64,000 nucleotides of DNA from Solitalea canadensis DSM 3403 (GTDB lineage Bacteria; Bacteroidota; Bacteroidia; Sphingobacteriales; Sphingobacteriaceae): NCBI RefSeq assembly GCF_000242635.2, contig NC_017770.1, positions 2,616,669 through 2,680,668 of the forward strand, in the 5' to 3' direction. A program made the position numbers and the translations under genes. The notes under the pieces are model-generated. The model ran no database searches. It had not been told where the DNA came from and saw only the letters and a list, made by a program, of their open reading frames with translations. Positions 15,984 through 25,134 of this stretch are shown here, in pieces; the first letter of the stretch is position 1; every line of letters begins with the position of its first letter.

Positions 15984-16910
15984 ATGATCGATTTATCCAA
16001 AATAATTCCAATAAAACAAATCCAACGCAGGGATTTTCTTAAAGGAGCCCTACTGGCTGGCCTAGCTGGTTGTACGTCAAAAGATCCCTTTACTTCACAG
16101 GCTAAACAAGAAAATGTGAAGCCCTCGGGTCAAATGGTGAAGCTCCTTTCTACTTCTGGAGAGATCATTGAAGTGGATAAAGCTTATCTTAAACCTACCG
16201 AAGAGATCCCTTCCATTAACAATATGGCTGAGCGTATGGGCATTGAGGGTAAGAAATTTGTGATGGTAATTGACCTATCCCGCTGCCGTAATCTTAAAAA
16301 ATGCCAGGAAGCTTGTAACCATGCTCATTTTGTGAGTGATCATCAAAACTGGGTCAAAATATATCCAATGCAGGACGCTGAGAATACATCCCCATTTTGG
16401 CAACCTACAATATGTCTGCATTGTGATGACCCTCCATGCGTAAAAGTTTGCCCGGTAGACGCCACCTTTAAACGTCAGGATGGTATAGTAGGTATTGATG
16501 CAGAAAGGTGTATTGGCTGCCGTTTTTGTATGGCTGCTTGTCCCTACTCTACCCGCGTATTCAACTGGGATAAACCAATAATTCCTAAGGCGGTTGAAGG
16601 TCTTCCATATTCTATCGAAACAAGCTGCCCTCCTAAGGTTGGAACAGTTTCGAAATGTGATTTCTGTCCGGATATGGCACGAAAAGGAGAACTGCCACAT
16701 TGTGTTTCCGCATGTCCAAACGGGGTATTTTTCTTTGGAGATTTAAATGAAGATACGGTAACCAATGGTTCAGAGACGGTTCGCTTTAGTGAGTTAATTC
16801 GCGATCGTGCAGGCTATAGATTAATGGAAGAGCTTGGTACCAAACCAAGCGTTTATTATTTACCGCCGGTAGATCGATTGTTCCCTTTTAAAAATGAATC
16901 AGGCACATGA
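15984..16910 (+). CDS. Tat-exported four-cluster ferredoxin subunit (NrfC/DsrO/ActB-like)
   Basis: 308 residues with a Tat signal (QRRDFLKGALL, residues 14-24) ending in a lipobox-like Cys30. The cluster motifs are C101/C107/C111; C144, C147, C152, C156; C176, C179, C182, C186; and C225, C228, C240, C244. In the first motif the second expected Cys is Leu104, which predicts a [3Fe-4S] cluster or loss of one cluster. Such subunits carry electrons between an NrfD-type quinone subunit and a periplasmic partner. The stop codon overlaps the NrfD start (4 bp), so the pair is translationally coupled. No molybdopterin catalytic subunit is nearby. Confidence 0.85.
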   Translation: MIDLSKIIPIKQIQRRDFLKGALLAGLAGCTSKDPFTSQAKQENVKPSGQMVKLLSTSGEIIEVDKAYLKPTEEIPSINNMAERMGIEGKKFVMVIDLSRCRNLKKCQEACNHAHFVSDHQNWVKIYPMQDAENTSPFWQPTICLHCDDPPCVKVCPVDATFKRQDGIVGIDAERCIGCRFCMAACPYSTRVFNWDKPIIPKAVEGLPYSIETSCPPKVGTVSKCDFCPDMARKGELPHCVSACPNGVFFFGDLNEDTVTNGSETVRFSELIRDRAGYRLMEELGTKPSVYYLPPVDRLFPFKNESGT

Positions 16911-18208
16911 ACTCCTCTAAAATAACCTCGGATCTATTACCCAAAAAGTTTGGAAAAGCTGGGTTTGTTTGGACAGCCCTGCTAGTAGTGCTTTGTCTGA
17001 TCGGATTATATGGTTATTATCGGCAAGTCACTTTAGGTTTAGGTGTAACCGGTATGCGTGATTATGCCTCTTGGGGAATTTATATTTCCAATTTTGTTTT
17101 TTTTGTAGCAATAAGTTTAGTGGGTTCACTCATCACCGCTATTTTTCGTCTTGCTGGCGCAGAATGGCGCACCCCTATAACACGCATTTCAGAAATTATT
17201 GCCGTATCGTCAATCTTATTTGCTTCTATCATCATTATCGTTGATATGGGGCGACCTGAACGATTCTATCATCTCTTTTTTTATGGCAGATTACAATCTC
17301 CTATTATGTGGGATGTTATTGTTATCACTACTTATCTTACTATCAGTGTATTATTCCTTTATTTTCCATTGTTGCCTGATATTCCTATTCTAATTAAGAA
17401 TAGTAAACCAGGAAGTTTCGTTCAAAAAATTTACAAATTTCTGGGGTCGTTTTGGATAGGCACTGCTGCACAATTTAAAATAAGCGAGAATGCAATTAAG
17501 ATAATTTCAGTGATGATCATTCCCATTGCTTTGGCCATTCACACAGTTACTTCATGGCTATTTGCGACCACCTATCGCCCGGGATGGGACAGTACCAACT
17601 TTGGCGCCTATTTTGTTTCCGGGGCATTTTTGGTTGGGGCCGGTGGAGTGGTTGTAGCGATGTATGTATTCAGAAAAGCTTATCAGCTTGAGGCATACAT
17701 CACTGATAAACATTTTAACAATATGAGTAAGATCGTAGTAATGCTTGCTCTGTTGTATTTGTATTTCAATATTAATGAATACCTGGTTCCTGCTTTTAAA
17801 ATGAAAAAGGCAGAAGAACATCATCTTCATAGTTTGTTTATGGGTGACTTCGCCCTCTTATTTTGGTCGGCCATTATATTAGGTATGATTGTTCCGATAA
17901 TTGTATTATTATTTCCTAAAGGAAGAAAACCAGTCCCAGCCTTTTTAATGGGTGTGTTAGTAGTGGTAGGTGCATGGTTTAAGCGATTTCTTATTGTTAC
18001 CCCAACTATGCTAAGTCCGTTTCTTCCTATGTATGATGTGCCGGAATCTTACAAACATTACATGCCAACCTGGGAAGAATGGGCCATCACCATTGGTTCA
18101 CTAGCAGGCACTTTACTCATCATTACCATTTTTACAAGATTGTTTCCCATTATACCTATTCATGAAACGATAGAAGAAATGGAACACAGTAAACAGGAAA
18201 CAGTATGA
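16907..18208 (+). CDS. nrfD: NrfD/PsrC-type quinone-interacting membrane subunit
   Basis: 433 residues with about ten hydrophobic segments (for example FVWTALLVVLCLIGLYGYY, FVFFVAISLVGSLITAIF, ISVMIIPIALAIHTVTSWLF). The early segment RDYASWGIYISNFVFFVAIS is typical of the NrfD family, in the HybB/DsrP/ActC branch. The role is quinol oxidation or quinone reduction in the inner membrane, exchanging electrons with the periplasmic ferredoxin encoded just upstream. It overlaps the ferredoxin gene by 4 bp and the next gene by 4 bp (ATGA). The symbol is given in the family sense only; nitrite reduction is not implied because no NrfA is present. Confidence 0.85.
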   Translation: MNSSKITSDLLPKKFGKAGFVWTALLVVLCLIGLYGYYRQVTLGLGVTGMRDYASWGIYISNFVFFVAISLVGSLITAIFRLAGAEWRTPITRISEIIAVSSILFASIIIIVDMGRPERFYHLFFYGRLQSPIMWDVIVITTYLTISVLFLYFPLLPDIPILIKNSKPGSFVQKIYKFLGSFWIGTAAQFKISENAIKIISVMIIPIALAIHTVTSWLFATTYRPGWDSTNFGAYFVSGAFLVGAGGVVVAMYVFRKAYQLEAYITDKHFNNMSKIVVMLALLYLYFNINEYLVPAFKMKKAEEHHLHSLFMGDFALLFWSAIILGMIVPIIVLLFPKGRKPVPAFLMGVLVVVGAWFKRFLIVTPTMLSPFLPMYDVPESYKHYMPTWEEWAITIGSLAGTLLIITIFTRLFPIIPIHETIEEMEHSKQETV

Positions 18209-19098
18209 AGCAAGTAATTTCAATAGGATTCATTTTACTGGCACTCTGCCTGATAACTTTTTCGGTTCAAAGTCAAAGTAAAGCGGCGAAAGGCACTATT
18301 CAAATATATCTTGCCTATTCACAATTCAATAATGATCTGCCAGTCATTAAAGTTTCAACAAAAACTAAAAAGGATCAAAAGTTTATGCCTGTAGATGGAG
18401 TTGAAGTTAACCTTTTCTTCAATTCAGAAACCGCATCTAATTTTATGGGCCGGGTAAAAACAGACATTCATGGAAATGGGTCATTATCCTTACCTGTTCG
18501 GTTTAAAACTCAATGGGATTCAATGGCCAATTTTAAATTTATTGGTACAGTTACTCAGAATAGCCGCTTTGATGATCAATCCTCTGAACTGGAAATCACA
18601 AAAGCAAAGATTGAACTTAAGCTTGATGTGGTAGATAGTACGCGTAATATTCATGCAAAAGTATTGGCTTTTCATCCGGATAGCGGATGGGTTGCACAAC
18701 CCGAAATCGAAATTAAACTGATAGTAAGAAGAATGTTAAGTGACTTAAAGGCTACTGAAGAAGAATCATATACTACTGATGCCAATGGTGAAGTATCCGG
18801 TGAATATAATCTCAGTAACATTCCCGGAGATATGCAAGGAAATATTCTTGTTGGAGCGAAAATGGATGAAAATGAGCTGTATGGAACTTTGGTTGCGGCA
18901 AAACCTGTAAAATGGGGAATACGAGTTGAACCTGACAATAGCTTTGCAAAAAGAAGTTTGTGGGCAACTCGGGATAAAACACCTCTGTGGTTACTTATTT
19001 TCCCTAACATCATCATTATCAGTGTTTGGGGAATTATATTTTATCTGATCTATCAGATCATAAAACTTAAAAAACTTGGAAAACGCGATACTATATAA
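18205..19098 (+). CDS. Membrane-anchored periplasmic protein with Ig-like beta domains
   Basis: 297 residues with a signal peptide (1-24, ending VQSQ), a periplasmic beta-rich region and one C-terminal transmembrane helix (about 262-284, WLLIFPNIIIISVWGIIFYL) with a lysine-rich cytoplasmic tail. The region holds two segments resembling bacterial Ig-like/carboxypeptidase-regulatory folds (VDGVEVNLFFNSETASNFMG, YTTDANGEVSGEYNLS). No cofactor motif is visible. I do not recognise the family. Because the start overlaps the NrfD stop, it is probably a structural or assembly subunit of the same membrane complex. Confidence 0.65.
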   Translation: MKQVISIGFILLALCLITFSVQSQSKAAKGTIQIYLAYSQFNNDLPVIKVSTKTKKDQKFMPVDGVEVNLFFNSETASNFMGRVKTDIHGNGSLSLPVRFKTQWDSMANFKFIGTVTQNSRFDDQSSELEITKAKIELKLDVVDSTRNIHAKVLAFHPDSGWVAQPEIEIKLIVRRMLSDLKATEEESYTTDANGEVSGEYNLSNIPGDMQGNILVGAKMDENELYGTLVAAKPVKWGIRVEPDNSFAKRSLWATRDKTPLWLLIFPNIIIISVWGIIFYLIYQIIKLKKLGKRDTI

Positions 19099-19129
19099 TT
19101 GAATTTCTAACTCTATAAAAATCCATATT

Positions 19130-19525
19130 ATGAAAACAAATTTGATTGGAGTAGTAATGGTTGGCGGTCTCCTTTTATCATTCACTTATTATCAGACTAA
19201 ACCTTGGGTTGTACCTGAAAAAAATGCAAAAATGGCCAATCCTGTGAAAGCCGATGCCGCTTCGCTAAAAACTGGTAAAGAAATGTGGACTAAACATTGT
19301 GCTTCATGTCACGGCAAAACCGGGTTAGGTGACGGAACCAAAGCGGCCTCATTAAAAACAGCCATGGAGGATTTGACCACAGCAGCAGTGCAAAAACAAT
19401 CCGACGGAGCATTATATTATAAGGTTTCAGAAGGACGTGAGGAAATGCCTTCTTTCAAAAAGAAAATTCCTGATAGCGAAGACCTGTGGTCAATCGTAAA
19501 TTATATGAGGACGTTCAAAAAATAA
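19130..19525 (+). CDS. Mono-heme cytochrome c, last gene of the redox operon
   Basis: 131 residues with an N-terminal hydrophobic anchor or signal, the heme motif C57-A-S-C-H61, and a distal Met106 in REEMPSF. This is a normal class I cytochrome c domain (WTKHCASCHGKTGLGDGT, LWSIVNYMRTF). It is likely the soluble or tethered electron carrier that links the quinone module to a terminal oxidase or other acceptor. It lies 31 bp after the Ig-like gene and closes the eight-gene operon; about 165 bp of non-coding DNA and a hairpin follow. Confidence 0.85.
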   Translation: MKTNLIGVVMVGGLLLSFTYYQTKPWVVPEKNAKMANPVKADAASLKTGKEMWTKHCASCHGKTGLGDGTKAASLKTAMEDLTTAAVQKQSDGALYYKVSEGREEMPSFKKKIPDSEDLWSIVNYMRTFKK

Positions 19526-19690
19526 GGATATATCAGGTACTGAAAAAATGATACTGATTTTACTACCAGCAGCAAATCCTAAGAACTGGTTGTAAAAAAG
19601 TAAAAACAAGGGACTCCACCACAAATGTTTTATTATAATGGAAGGAGTACGTAGTTTAAGAATTTTCGATTGTCAGCAGAAGTATAAAGG

Positions 19691-19720
19691 TAGTAGTGTC
19701 TTTACGGACACTACTATTTT
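19691..19720. terminator. Bidirectional hairpin between the redox operon and mutS
   Basis: TAGTAGTGTC/GACACTACTA (10 bp stem, 6-base loop) is followed by TTTT on the plus strand and overlaps the mutS stop codon. It could end transcripts from both sides. Confidence 0.6.
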
Positions 19721-22338
19721 ATCAATTTTTGTATCTCATTTATTTTCAATAACGCCTCTACAGGAGTAAGTACGTTAACATCCAGGTCTGTTAAAGAGTC
19801 ACGTATTTTAATTAGGATAGGATCATCCAGTGAAAAGATGTTCAGCTGCATTTGATCGGATTTCTTTAGCTTCTTAACACCGTTCTTTATAGCTGCACCT
19901 GTACCACTTTCTGAACTACGCTCCTCTTCCAGTTTTCGTAAAACTTCTTCCGCTTTCTTTACCACTTTTGGAGGCATCCCAGCCATACGGGCCACATGAA
20001 TACCGAAACTATGTTCACTTCCGCCCGCAACTAATTTGCGTAGGAAAATGACTTTATTGTCAACTTCTTTAATAGAAACGTTGAAGTTCTTGATTCGCTC
20101 AAACTCATTCTCCATTTCGTTAAGCTCATGGTAGTGAGTGGCAAACAATGTTTTAGCTTTCGATTTAGGATCATTATGGATGTATTCCGCGATTGACCAG
20201 GCGATTGAAATACCATCGTAAGTACTGGTACCCCTACCGATCTCGTCCAGTAATACTAAACTCCGGTTCGATAAGTTATTCAGGATACTAGCCGTTTCGT
20301 TCATTTCGACCATGAAAGTCGACTCACCGGAAGAAAGGTTGTCGGATGCTCCTACCCTTGTAAAAATCTTATCAGTTATACCCAAACGGGCAGCTTTCGC
20401 AGGAACAAAACTTCCGACTTGCGCCATCAGTACAATAAGTGCCGTTTGTCTTAACAAAGCGGACTTACCCGCCATGTTTGGCCCCGTTATCATGATGATC
20501 TGCTGTGTTTCATCATCCAAGAACACATCGTTCGGAATATACTCCTCGCCTAAAGGCAAACTTTTTTCAATAACCGGATGTCGGCCCGCCTTAATGTCGA
20601 TCACATTATCATCCACAATTTCAGGCTTACTGTAATGATTTTTTACAGCAACCTGCGCGAAACTCAGTTGCACATCCAGTTGGGCAACTAACAAGGCATT
20701 CAGCTGAATTGGACGGATATACTCCAACATACCCATCAACAAATCATTATAGAGCTTATTTTCAAGAGCAAAGATCTTTTCTTCAGCACCCAAAATTTTC
20801 TCTTCATATTCCTTCAGTTCAGGGGTAATATAACGCTCGGCATTTACCAGCGTTTGTTTACGGATCCATTCCTCCGGGACTTTATCTTTATGAGCGTTGG
20901 TTACTTCAAGGTAATAACCAAAAACATTATTAAAAGCGATTTTAAGGGAAGGAATTCCAGTTGCATCACTTTCACGACGCTGCATATCCAGCAAGTAATC
21001 TTTTCCACTGAACGCAATCTTGCGTAACTGATCCAGTTCCTCACATATGCCGTCAGCAATTACACCACCCTTTTGCACTAAAACCGGAGGTTCAGGATTC
21101 AGCTGATTTTCTATTTTTTCACGAATAAGCTTACATGGATTCAGCTGATCAGCGATTTTCTGCAGACTTTCCTGTTTGGTATTCTCTGTTACCGATTTAA
21201 TTTCAGCAATAGCCGCCAACGCTCTTCCCAACTGAACCAATTCACGTGGATTAGCTTTTTGCAATGCCACTTTAGAAATCAGACGTTCCAGATCACCGAT
21301 AGGTTTTAGTTTGGCTTGAATATCTGACGCAAGCTCCTGTTGTTCAAAGAAATGCTGAACAACACTTAAACGTTCTACAATTAACACCTTTTCTTTCAAT
21401 GGCATCACCATCCATTTTCGGAGCAAACGTGCCCCCATCGGCGTTGCTGTTTGATCCAAAATAGAAATTAACGGAGTTGCTCCCTCATTTGGAGAAAAAA
21501 TAAGCTCGAGATTACGAATAGTAAAACGATCCAGCCAAACATAGCGATCTTCTTCAATACGCGAAATTTGGGCAATATGTTGAACATTGCGATGCTCGGC
21601 TTCAAAAATGTAGTGTAAACATGCTCCTGCAGCAACAATACCATGATGTAGGTTTTCAATACCGAATCCTTTCAAAGAAACAGTACCAAAATGTTTTAAT
21701 AGGGTTTCATTCGCATAATCATAACCGAAAACCCAATCGTCAACAGCGTAAGTATAGAATTTATCCCCAAACTGACTTACAAAATCGCGGCTTTTGCTTT
21801 TTGAAAAAATAACTTCCGTAGGTCTGAAACTTTGGAGCAATTTATCAATATAATCAGCTTCACCTTGAGCAGTTAAAAACTCACCGGTAGAAATATCCAA
21901 CAGTGCAATGCCTAACGCATCTTTATCAAAATAGACAGCAGCTAGGTAGTTATTAGCTTTATTATTAAGAATATTTTCATTGTAAGCAACACCGGGAGAA
22001 ACTAATTCAGTTACCCCACGCTTAACAATTGTTTTAACCGTTTTAGGATCTTCTAACTGGTCACAAATGGCAACACGCTGTCCCGCCCGAACCAGTTTCG
22101 GTAAATAAGTATCTAATGAATGATGAGGAAATCCTGCTAATTCAATATGAGAGGCTGAACCATTGGCCCTTTTTGTAAGCGTTATACCCAGTATATTGGC
22201 CGATTTTACCGCATCATCTCCAAACGTCTCATAAAAATCGCCTACCCTGAACAACAGAATTGCTCCCGGATATTTTGTCTTTATCTGGTTATACTGCGCC
22301 ATTAGAGGCGTTTCTTTTCCGTCTTTACCTTTAGCCAA
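19714..22338 (-). CDS. mutS: DNA mismatch repair protein MutS
   Basis: 874 residues, the normal length for MutS1. The N-terminal mismatch-recognition domain carries [11 protein letters not shown], the Phe-x-Glu wedge motif. Connector, core and clamp domains follow. The C-terminal ABC-type ATPase has Walker A GPNMAGKS near residue 620, Walker [13 protein letters not shown] near 697 and the DNA/ATP signalling segment [10 protein letters not shown]. The protein binds mismatches as a dimer and recruits MutL. It stands alone on the minus strand; mutL is not in the window. The start ATG gives the family-typical opening ([20 protein letters not shown]). Confidence 0.97.
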   Translation of the reverse strand: MAKGKDGKETPLMAQYNQIKTKYPGAILLFRVGDFYETFGDDAVKSANILGITLTKRANGSASHIELAGFPHHSLDTYLPKLVRAGQRVAICDQLEDPKTVKTIVKRGVTELVSPGVAYNENILNNKANNYLAAVYFDKDALGIALLDISTGEFLTAQGEADYIDKLLQSFRPTEVIFSKSKSRDFVSQFGDKFYTYAVDDWVFGYDYANETLLKHFGTVSLKGFGIENLHHGIVAAGACLHYIFEAEHRNVQHIAQISRIEEDRYVWLDRFTIRNLELIFSPNEGATPLISILDQTATPMGARLLRKWMVMPLKEKVLIVERLSVVQHFFEQQELASDIQAKLKPIGDLERLISKVALQKANPRELVQLGRALAAIAEIKSVTENTKQESLQKIADQLNPCKLIREKIENQLNPEPPVLVQKGGVIADGICEELDQLRKIAFSGKDYLLDMQRRESDATGIPSLKIAFNNVFGYYLEVTNAHKDKVPEEWIRKQTLVNAERYITPELKEYEEKILGAEEKIFALENKLYNDLLMGMLEYIRPIQLNALLVAQLDVQLSFAQVAVKNHYSKPEIVDDNVIDIKAGRHPVIEKSLPLGEEYIPNDVFLDDETQQIIMITGPNMAGKSALLRQTALIVLMAQVGSFVPAKAARLGITDKIFTRVGASDNLSSGESTFMVEMNETASILNNLSNRSLVLLDEIGRGTSTYDGISIAWSIAEYIHNDPKSKAKTLFATHYHELNEMENEFERIKNFNVSIKEVDNKVIFLRKLVAGGSEHSFGIHVARMAGMPPKVVKKAEEVLRKLEEERSSESGTGAAIKNGVKKLKKSDQMQLNIFSLDDPILIKIRDSLTDLDVNVLTPVEALLKINEIQKLIK

Positions 22339-22451
22339 TGTTCAATTTGTTTTAAATGGCGAAAATAAGCAGGATGAACTAATAAGACAATGCAGAGTTT
22401 TGAACAATTTGAGATTTAAGTGAATAAGTGCATTGAATATCAAAACTTTTC

Positions 22452-22459
22452 TATTTTTG
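22452..22459 (+). promoter_or_regulatory. Bacteroidota -7 element (TATTTTTG) directly before a start codon
   Basis: TATTTTTG fits TAnnTTTG exactly and ends 4 bp before the ATG at 22464. If used, the transcript would have almost no leader. No properly spaced -33 TTTG was found. Confidence 0.4.
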
Positions 22460-22463
22460 GCCC

Positions 22464-23324
22464 ATGAATTTTTGTCGCTTAATATTAATCGCCCTCTCCT
22501 TTATTGCCGTTGCCTGTTCAACTAAGAATGTGGAAAAGGAAACCGATTACCGGAGAAAACTTAATAATAACTGGATTGAGATTAAAAGAAGTAACCCTTC
22601 GGGAGGATTATATAGCACTTATGGAGAGCGCTATAAAGCAGATTGGCTGATGTTTGTGGATGACAAAGGATTTGCAACCATCAAAACTCCCCAAAACTAT
22701 TACCGCAACATTTTCGTTCGTCCCGACTCGATCATCAAATGGGAAAAATATAAATACCGTATCGTTAAGCTTAAAACTGACACTATGGTGTTAGAATTTA
22801 TCCCCAACAAAAATGACAATGTAAATAAACCGCATCATTTGATGTTCGTTACTGAAAAGGTTTATAAAAAGATAAATAAAACCACGTTAGAGCAACTACA
22901 AACATTAAGTAAGAAAGACACCTTATTCCTGGAGAAGTTATTAGACTCCTGCAAGAAATCGCCTGATTATTATTTTTCAGCAGAAAAAATGCCTTTTGCT
23001 AAGCCGCTTCAACCTTATATAAAAATCGATACGCTTACTTCCAATGATGGACGTTTGGAGTTTAAAATTATTGAACAAGGGGCCGAAGTTAAATACGACC
23101 ATCTTTATTCGGGCAAATTCATCGTGAGAGAAAATGGCAAGATCAGCAATTTTGATGTAGGATTAATGACCTGGGGTGGAGAAGAAATTCACCCGGATAC
23201 TTATAAATACATCAAGCAATTTATAGAAAATAAAATCCGGTTTGAGGCTGGAACTACTCTAGGGGTAAAACACAATTCATTTGTTTACTTCACCTTTATG
23301 AGGACAAACGAGATAAAAGGTTAA
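22464..23324 (+). CDS. Hypothetical lipoprotein
   Basis: 286 residues with a lipoprotein signal and Cys18 (IAVAC). The mature part is mixed alpha/beta and rich in Lys and aromatic residues (ERYKADWLMFVDDKGFATIK, VKYDHLYSGKFIVRENGKIS). The last third (NFDVGLMTWGGEEIHPDTYKYI, then FIENKIRFEAGTTLGVKHNSFVYF) loosely resembles a TonB C-terminal-like fold found in Bacteroidota lipoproteins. I do not assign a function. It is transcribed divergently from mutS across a 125 bp gap and followed by a repeat-rich gap. Confidence 0.65.
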   Translation: MNFCRLILIALSFIAVACSTKNVEKETDYRRKLNNNWIEIKRSNPSGGLYSTYGERYKADWLMFVDDKGFATIKTPQNYYRNIFVRPDSIIKWEKYKYRIVKLKTDTMVLEFIPNKNDNVNKPHHLMFVTEKVYKKINKTTLEQLQTLSKKDTLFLEKLLDSCKKSPDYYFSAEKMPFAKPLQPYIKIDTLTSNDGRLEFKIIEQGAEVKYDHLYSGKFIVRENGKISNFDVGLMTWGGEEIHPDTYKYIKQFIENKIRFEAGTTLGVKHNSFVYFTFMRTNEIKG

Positions 23325-23410
23325 AATATTTAAAAGATTCCCGCAGGCCGCTAAGGAATATTACTATACAAAACCCTAAAGAGATTCAAAAGAAGTGAAA
23401 GCACTGTCTT

Positions 23411-23441
23411 GATTCCCCTCTTGAGAGGGGTTAGGGGTGTG
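23411..23441 (-). repeat. Short CCCCT/AGGGG palindrome related to the end of the structured repeat
   Basis: Read on the minus strand this is a CACCCCTAACCCC segment followed by CTCTCAAGAGGGGAATC. The CCCCTNNNNAGGGGAATC part matches the left end of the repeats at 696 and 26895, in the opposite orientation. It lies alone within the 214 bp gap 23325-23538, which otherwise holds only the CGCAAAG hairpin. Confidence 0.5.
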
Positions 23442-23472
23442 TTCTAAAACTATAAATCGCATTAGAAAAATA

Positions 23473-23530
23473 CACGCAAAGCCGCCAATACGCTAAGAAT
23501 ATGCCTTTGCGTCTTCGCGGCATTGCGAGC
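23473..23530. repeat. CGCAAAG-type palindromic intergenic repeat
   Basis: An imperfect inverted repeat: CGCAAAGCCGCCAATACGC pairs with GCGTCTTCGCGGCATTGCG. It is one of at least eight related elements in this window (24436, 26758, 27219, 28376, 59655, 59748, 59978, 60111). It sits between convergent genes. Confidence 0.65.
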
Positions 23531-23538
23531 ATTCTCCT

Positions 23539-24357
23539 TTAACTAAACATCACCGAACGCATGGATATTGAACCCAGATCCATACCTTCTACTGGAAACG
23601 ACGTATTTTCATTTTCCTGTTTTAAACCCATAGTATAGATTAACGGAATATAATGTTCAGTAGTTGGAATTGATAGCAACGCACCTTTCCCAAGCTTCTC
23701 AAAATTAACAAGCTCTTGCAATCGGTCACCTAAAAGGTATTCTTTCACACGTTCATCAAAATCAATTGCCCAATCATAACCGCCTTTTTCATTAAAGTTT
23801 ACCATTCTCAGGTTATGCACTACGTTTCCACTTCCCATAACCAACACTCCTTTTGAGCGTAAAAAAGCCAGTTCTTTTGCTAATTCAAAATGCCAACTTA
23901 GTGGTTTGGTATAATCAATGCTTAATTGATATACAGGAATATCAGCTTTAGGGAACATCTTTATTAAAACAGACCAGGTACCATGATCCAAGCCCCATTC
24001 ATGGTCTAACTCAATGTTAGCCAACGTTATTTGCTGTTTGGTAAGCTGAGCAAACTCTGGACTCCCTGGAGCCGGATATTCAGTTTCAAACAATTGTCTT
24101 GGAAAACCACCGAAATCATGAATTGTGCGTGGCTTTTCCATCGCCGTCACAAATGTTCCGCGGGTAAGCCAATGAGCAGAAACCACCAAAATGGCTTTGG
24201 GTCGCTCGACAGCATCCCCTATCGTTTTCCAGGCCCTGGTATAATTGTTTTCTTCTATGGCATTCATCGGACTACCATGACCAACAAATAAAGTTGGCAT
24301 GATATCTTTATTATCATCAGCTAAAAATGGTTTAGCCCACTCTTTTAAGCTTTCCAT
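23539..24357 (-). CDS. ygiD: 4,5-DOPA dioxygenase extradiol (LigB/YgiD family)
   Basis: 272 residues of the class III extradiol dioxygenase family. The metal site is built from His27 (VGHGSPMNAI), His62 (VVSAHWLTRG) and a later His in GSGNVVHNLRM, with HDFGGFPRQLFETEYPAPGSP between them, as in YgiD. The family cleaves the aromatic ring of catechols such as L-DOPA; the physiological substrate in bacteria is uncertain. Cytoplasmic, no signal peptide. It stands alone between repeat-rich gaps, facing the lipoprotein gene. Confidence 0.85.
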   Translation of the reverse strand: MESLKEWAKPFLADDNKDIMPTLFVGHGSPMNAIEENNYTRAWKTIGDAVERPKAILVVSAHWLTRGTFVTAMEKPRTIHDFGGFPRQLFETEYPAPGSPEFAQLTKQQITLANIELDHEWGLDHGTWSVLIKMFPKADIPVYQLSIDYTKPLSWHFELAKELAFLRSKGVLVMGSGNVVHNLRMVNFNEKGGYDWAIDFDERVKEYLLGDRLQELVNFEKLGKGALLSIPTTEHYIPLIYTMGLKQENENTSFPVEGMDLGSISMRSVMFS

Positions 24358-24435
24358 ATTGATTTCATTTTTAATTTATACAAAAGTACAAAAAATAAAT
24401 GTTAAAACATATAATGTTGTTGCATTACATTTTAC

Positions 24436-24526
24436 TGCAAAGGCGCGAAGACACAAAGTACTACTGATAAGGTATTAAGTTTTGCCTATACAACTTAAAA
24501 TCTTAGCGTCTTCGCGCCTTTGCGGT
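24436..24526. repeat. CGCAAAG-type palindromic repeat (long loop)
   Basis: GCAAAGGCGCGAAGACACAAAG on the left pairs with CTTAGCGTCTTCGCGCCTTTGC on the right, about 45 bp apart. It lies between the dioxygenase start and the SpoU methyltransferase start, so it is next to promoters and not only at transcript ends. Confidence 0.7.
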
Positions 24527-24533
24527 TATCTCT

Positions 24534-24541
24534 TATCTTTG
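24534..24541 (+). promoter_or_regulatory. Bacteroidota -7 element (TATCTTTG) for the SpoU gene
   Basis: TATCTTTG matches TAnnTTTG and lies 19 bp before the ATG at 24561, immediately after the palindromic repeat. No correctly spaced -33 TTTG is seen. Confidence 0.5.
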
Positions 24542-24560
24542 TGATCTTAATCAATTAAAG

Positions 24561-25094
24561 ATGCGTAAATTAAAGCTCGACGAACTGAATCGTGTAAGCG
24601 TTGAAGAATTCAAAGAACAGGAAAAGTTACCGATTGTAATTGTGTTAGACAATGTGAGAAGCATGAATAATATAGGCTCGATTTTCAGAACGTCTGATGC
24701 ATTTGCCCTGGAAGGTATTTATTTATGTGGTATCAGCGCCCAACCTCCGCATCGTGAAATAGAAAAAACGGCTTTAGGAGCTACACAGTCGGTTGATTGG
24801 TTTTATTTTGAGTCAACTCAGGAAGCGGTAAAAGACTTGCATGAAGAAGGTTATGAGGTACTGGCTATTGAACAGGCTGAAAACAGCATGATGTTGCAAA
24901 ATTTCAGGCCTGAAAAAGATAAAAAATACGCACTGATATTTGGTAATGAGGTAAATGGTGTAGATGATGAAGTGATGAAAATGGTAGATGGTTGCATCGA
25001 AATCCCTCAGTTTGGCACCAAACATTCATTTAACATTGTAGTGAGCATGGGAATTGTTGGATGGGATTTTTATAGTAAAATGAAGTTGTATTAG
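24561..25094 (+). CDS. TrmH/SpoU-family RNA 2'-O-methyltransferase
   Basis: 177 residues of the SPOUT superfamily: motif 1 VLDNVRSMNNIGSIFRTSDAF (Asn and Arg conserved), motif 2 ALIFGNEVNGVDDEVM, and motif 3 EIPQFGTKHSFNIVVSMGIV, which forms the trefoil-knot SAM site. It lacks the N-terminal substrate-binding domain of RlmB-type enzymes, so it is closer to the short TrmH/TrmL forms. The target is a tRNA or rRNA ribose, not identifiable from sequence. It is followed after 40 bp by a gene on the same strand. Confidence 0.88.
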   Translation: MRKLKLDELNRVSVEEFKEQEKLPIVIVLDNVRSMNNIGSIFRTSDAFALEGIYLCGISAQPPHREIEKTALGATQSVDWFYFESTQEAVKDLHEEGYEVLAIEQAENSMMLQNFRPEKDKKYALIFGNEVNGVDDEVMKMVDGCIEIPQFGTKHSFNIVVSMGIVGWDFYSKMKLY

Positions 25095-25134
25095 GGTGAT
25101 AGTTAATGGTTCATAGCTCTTAGTAATTGAAATC

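Noticed and set aside
16907-18208. Nitrite reductase (Nrf) system
   Set aside because: NrfD and the ferredoxin are generic modules; no pentaheme NrfA or NrfH is present in the window.
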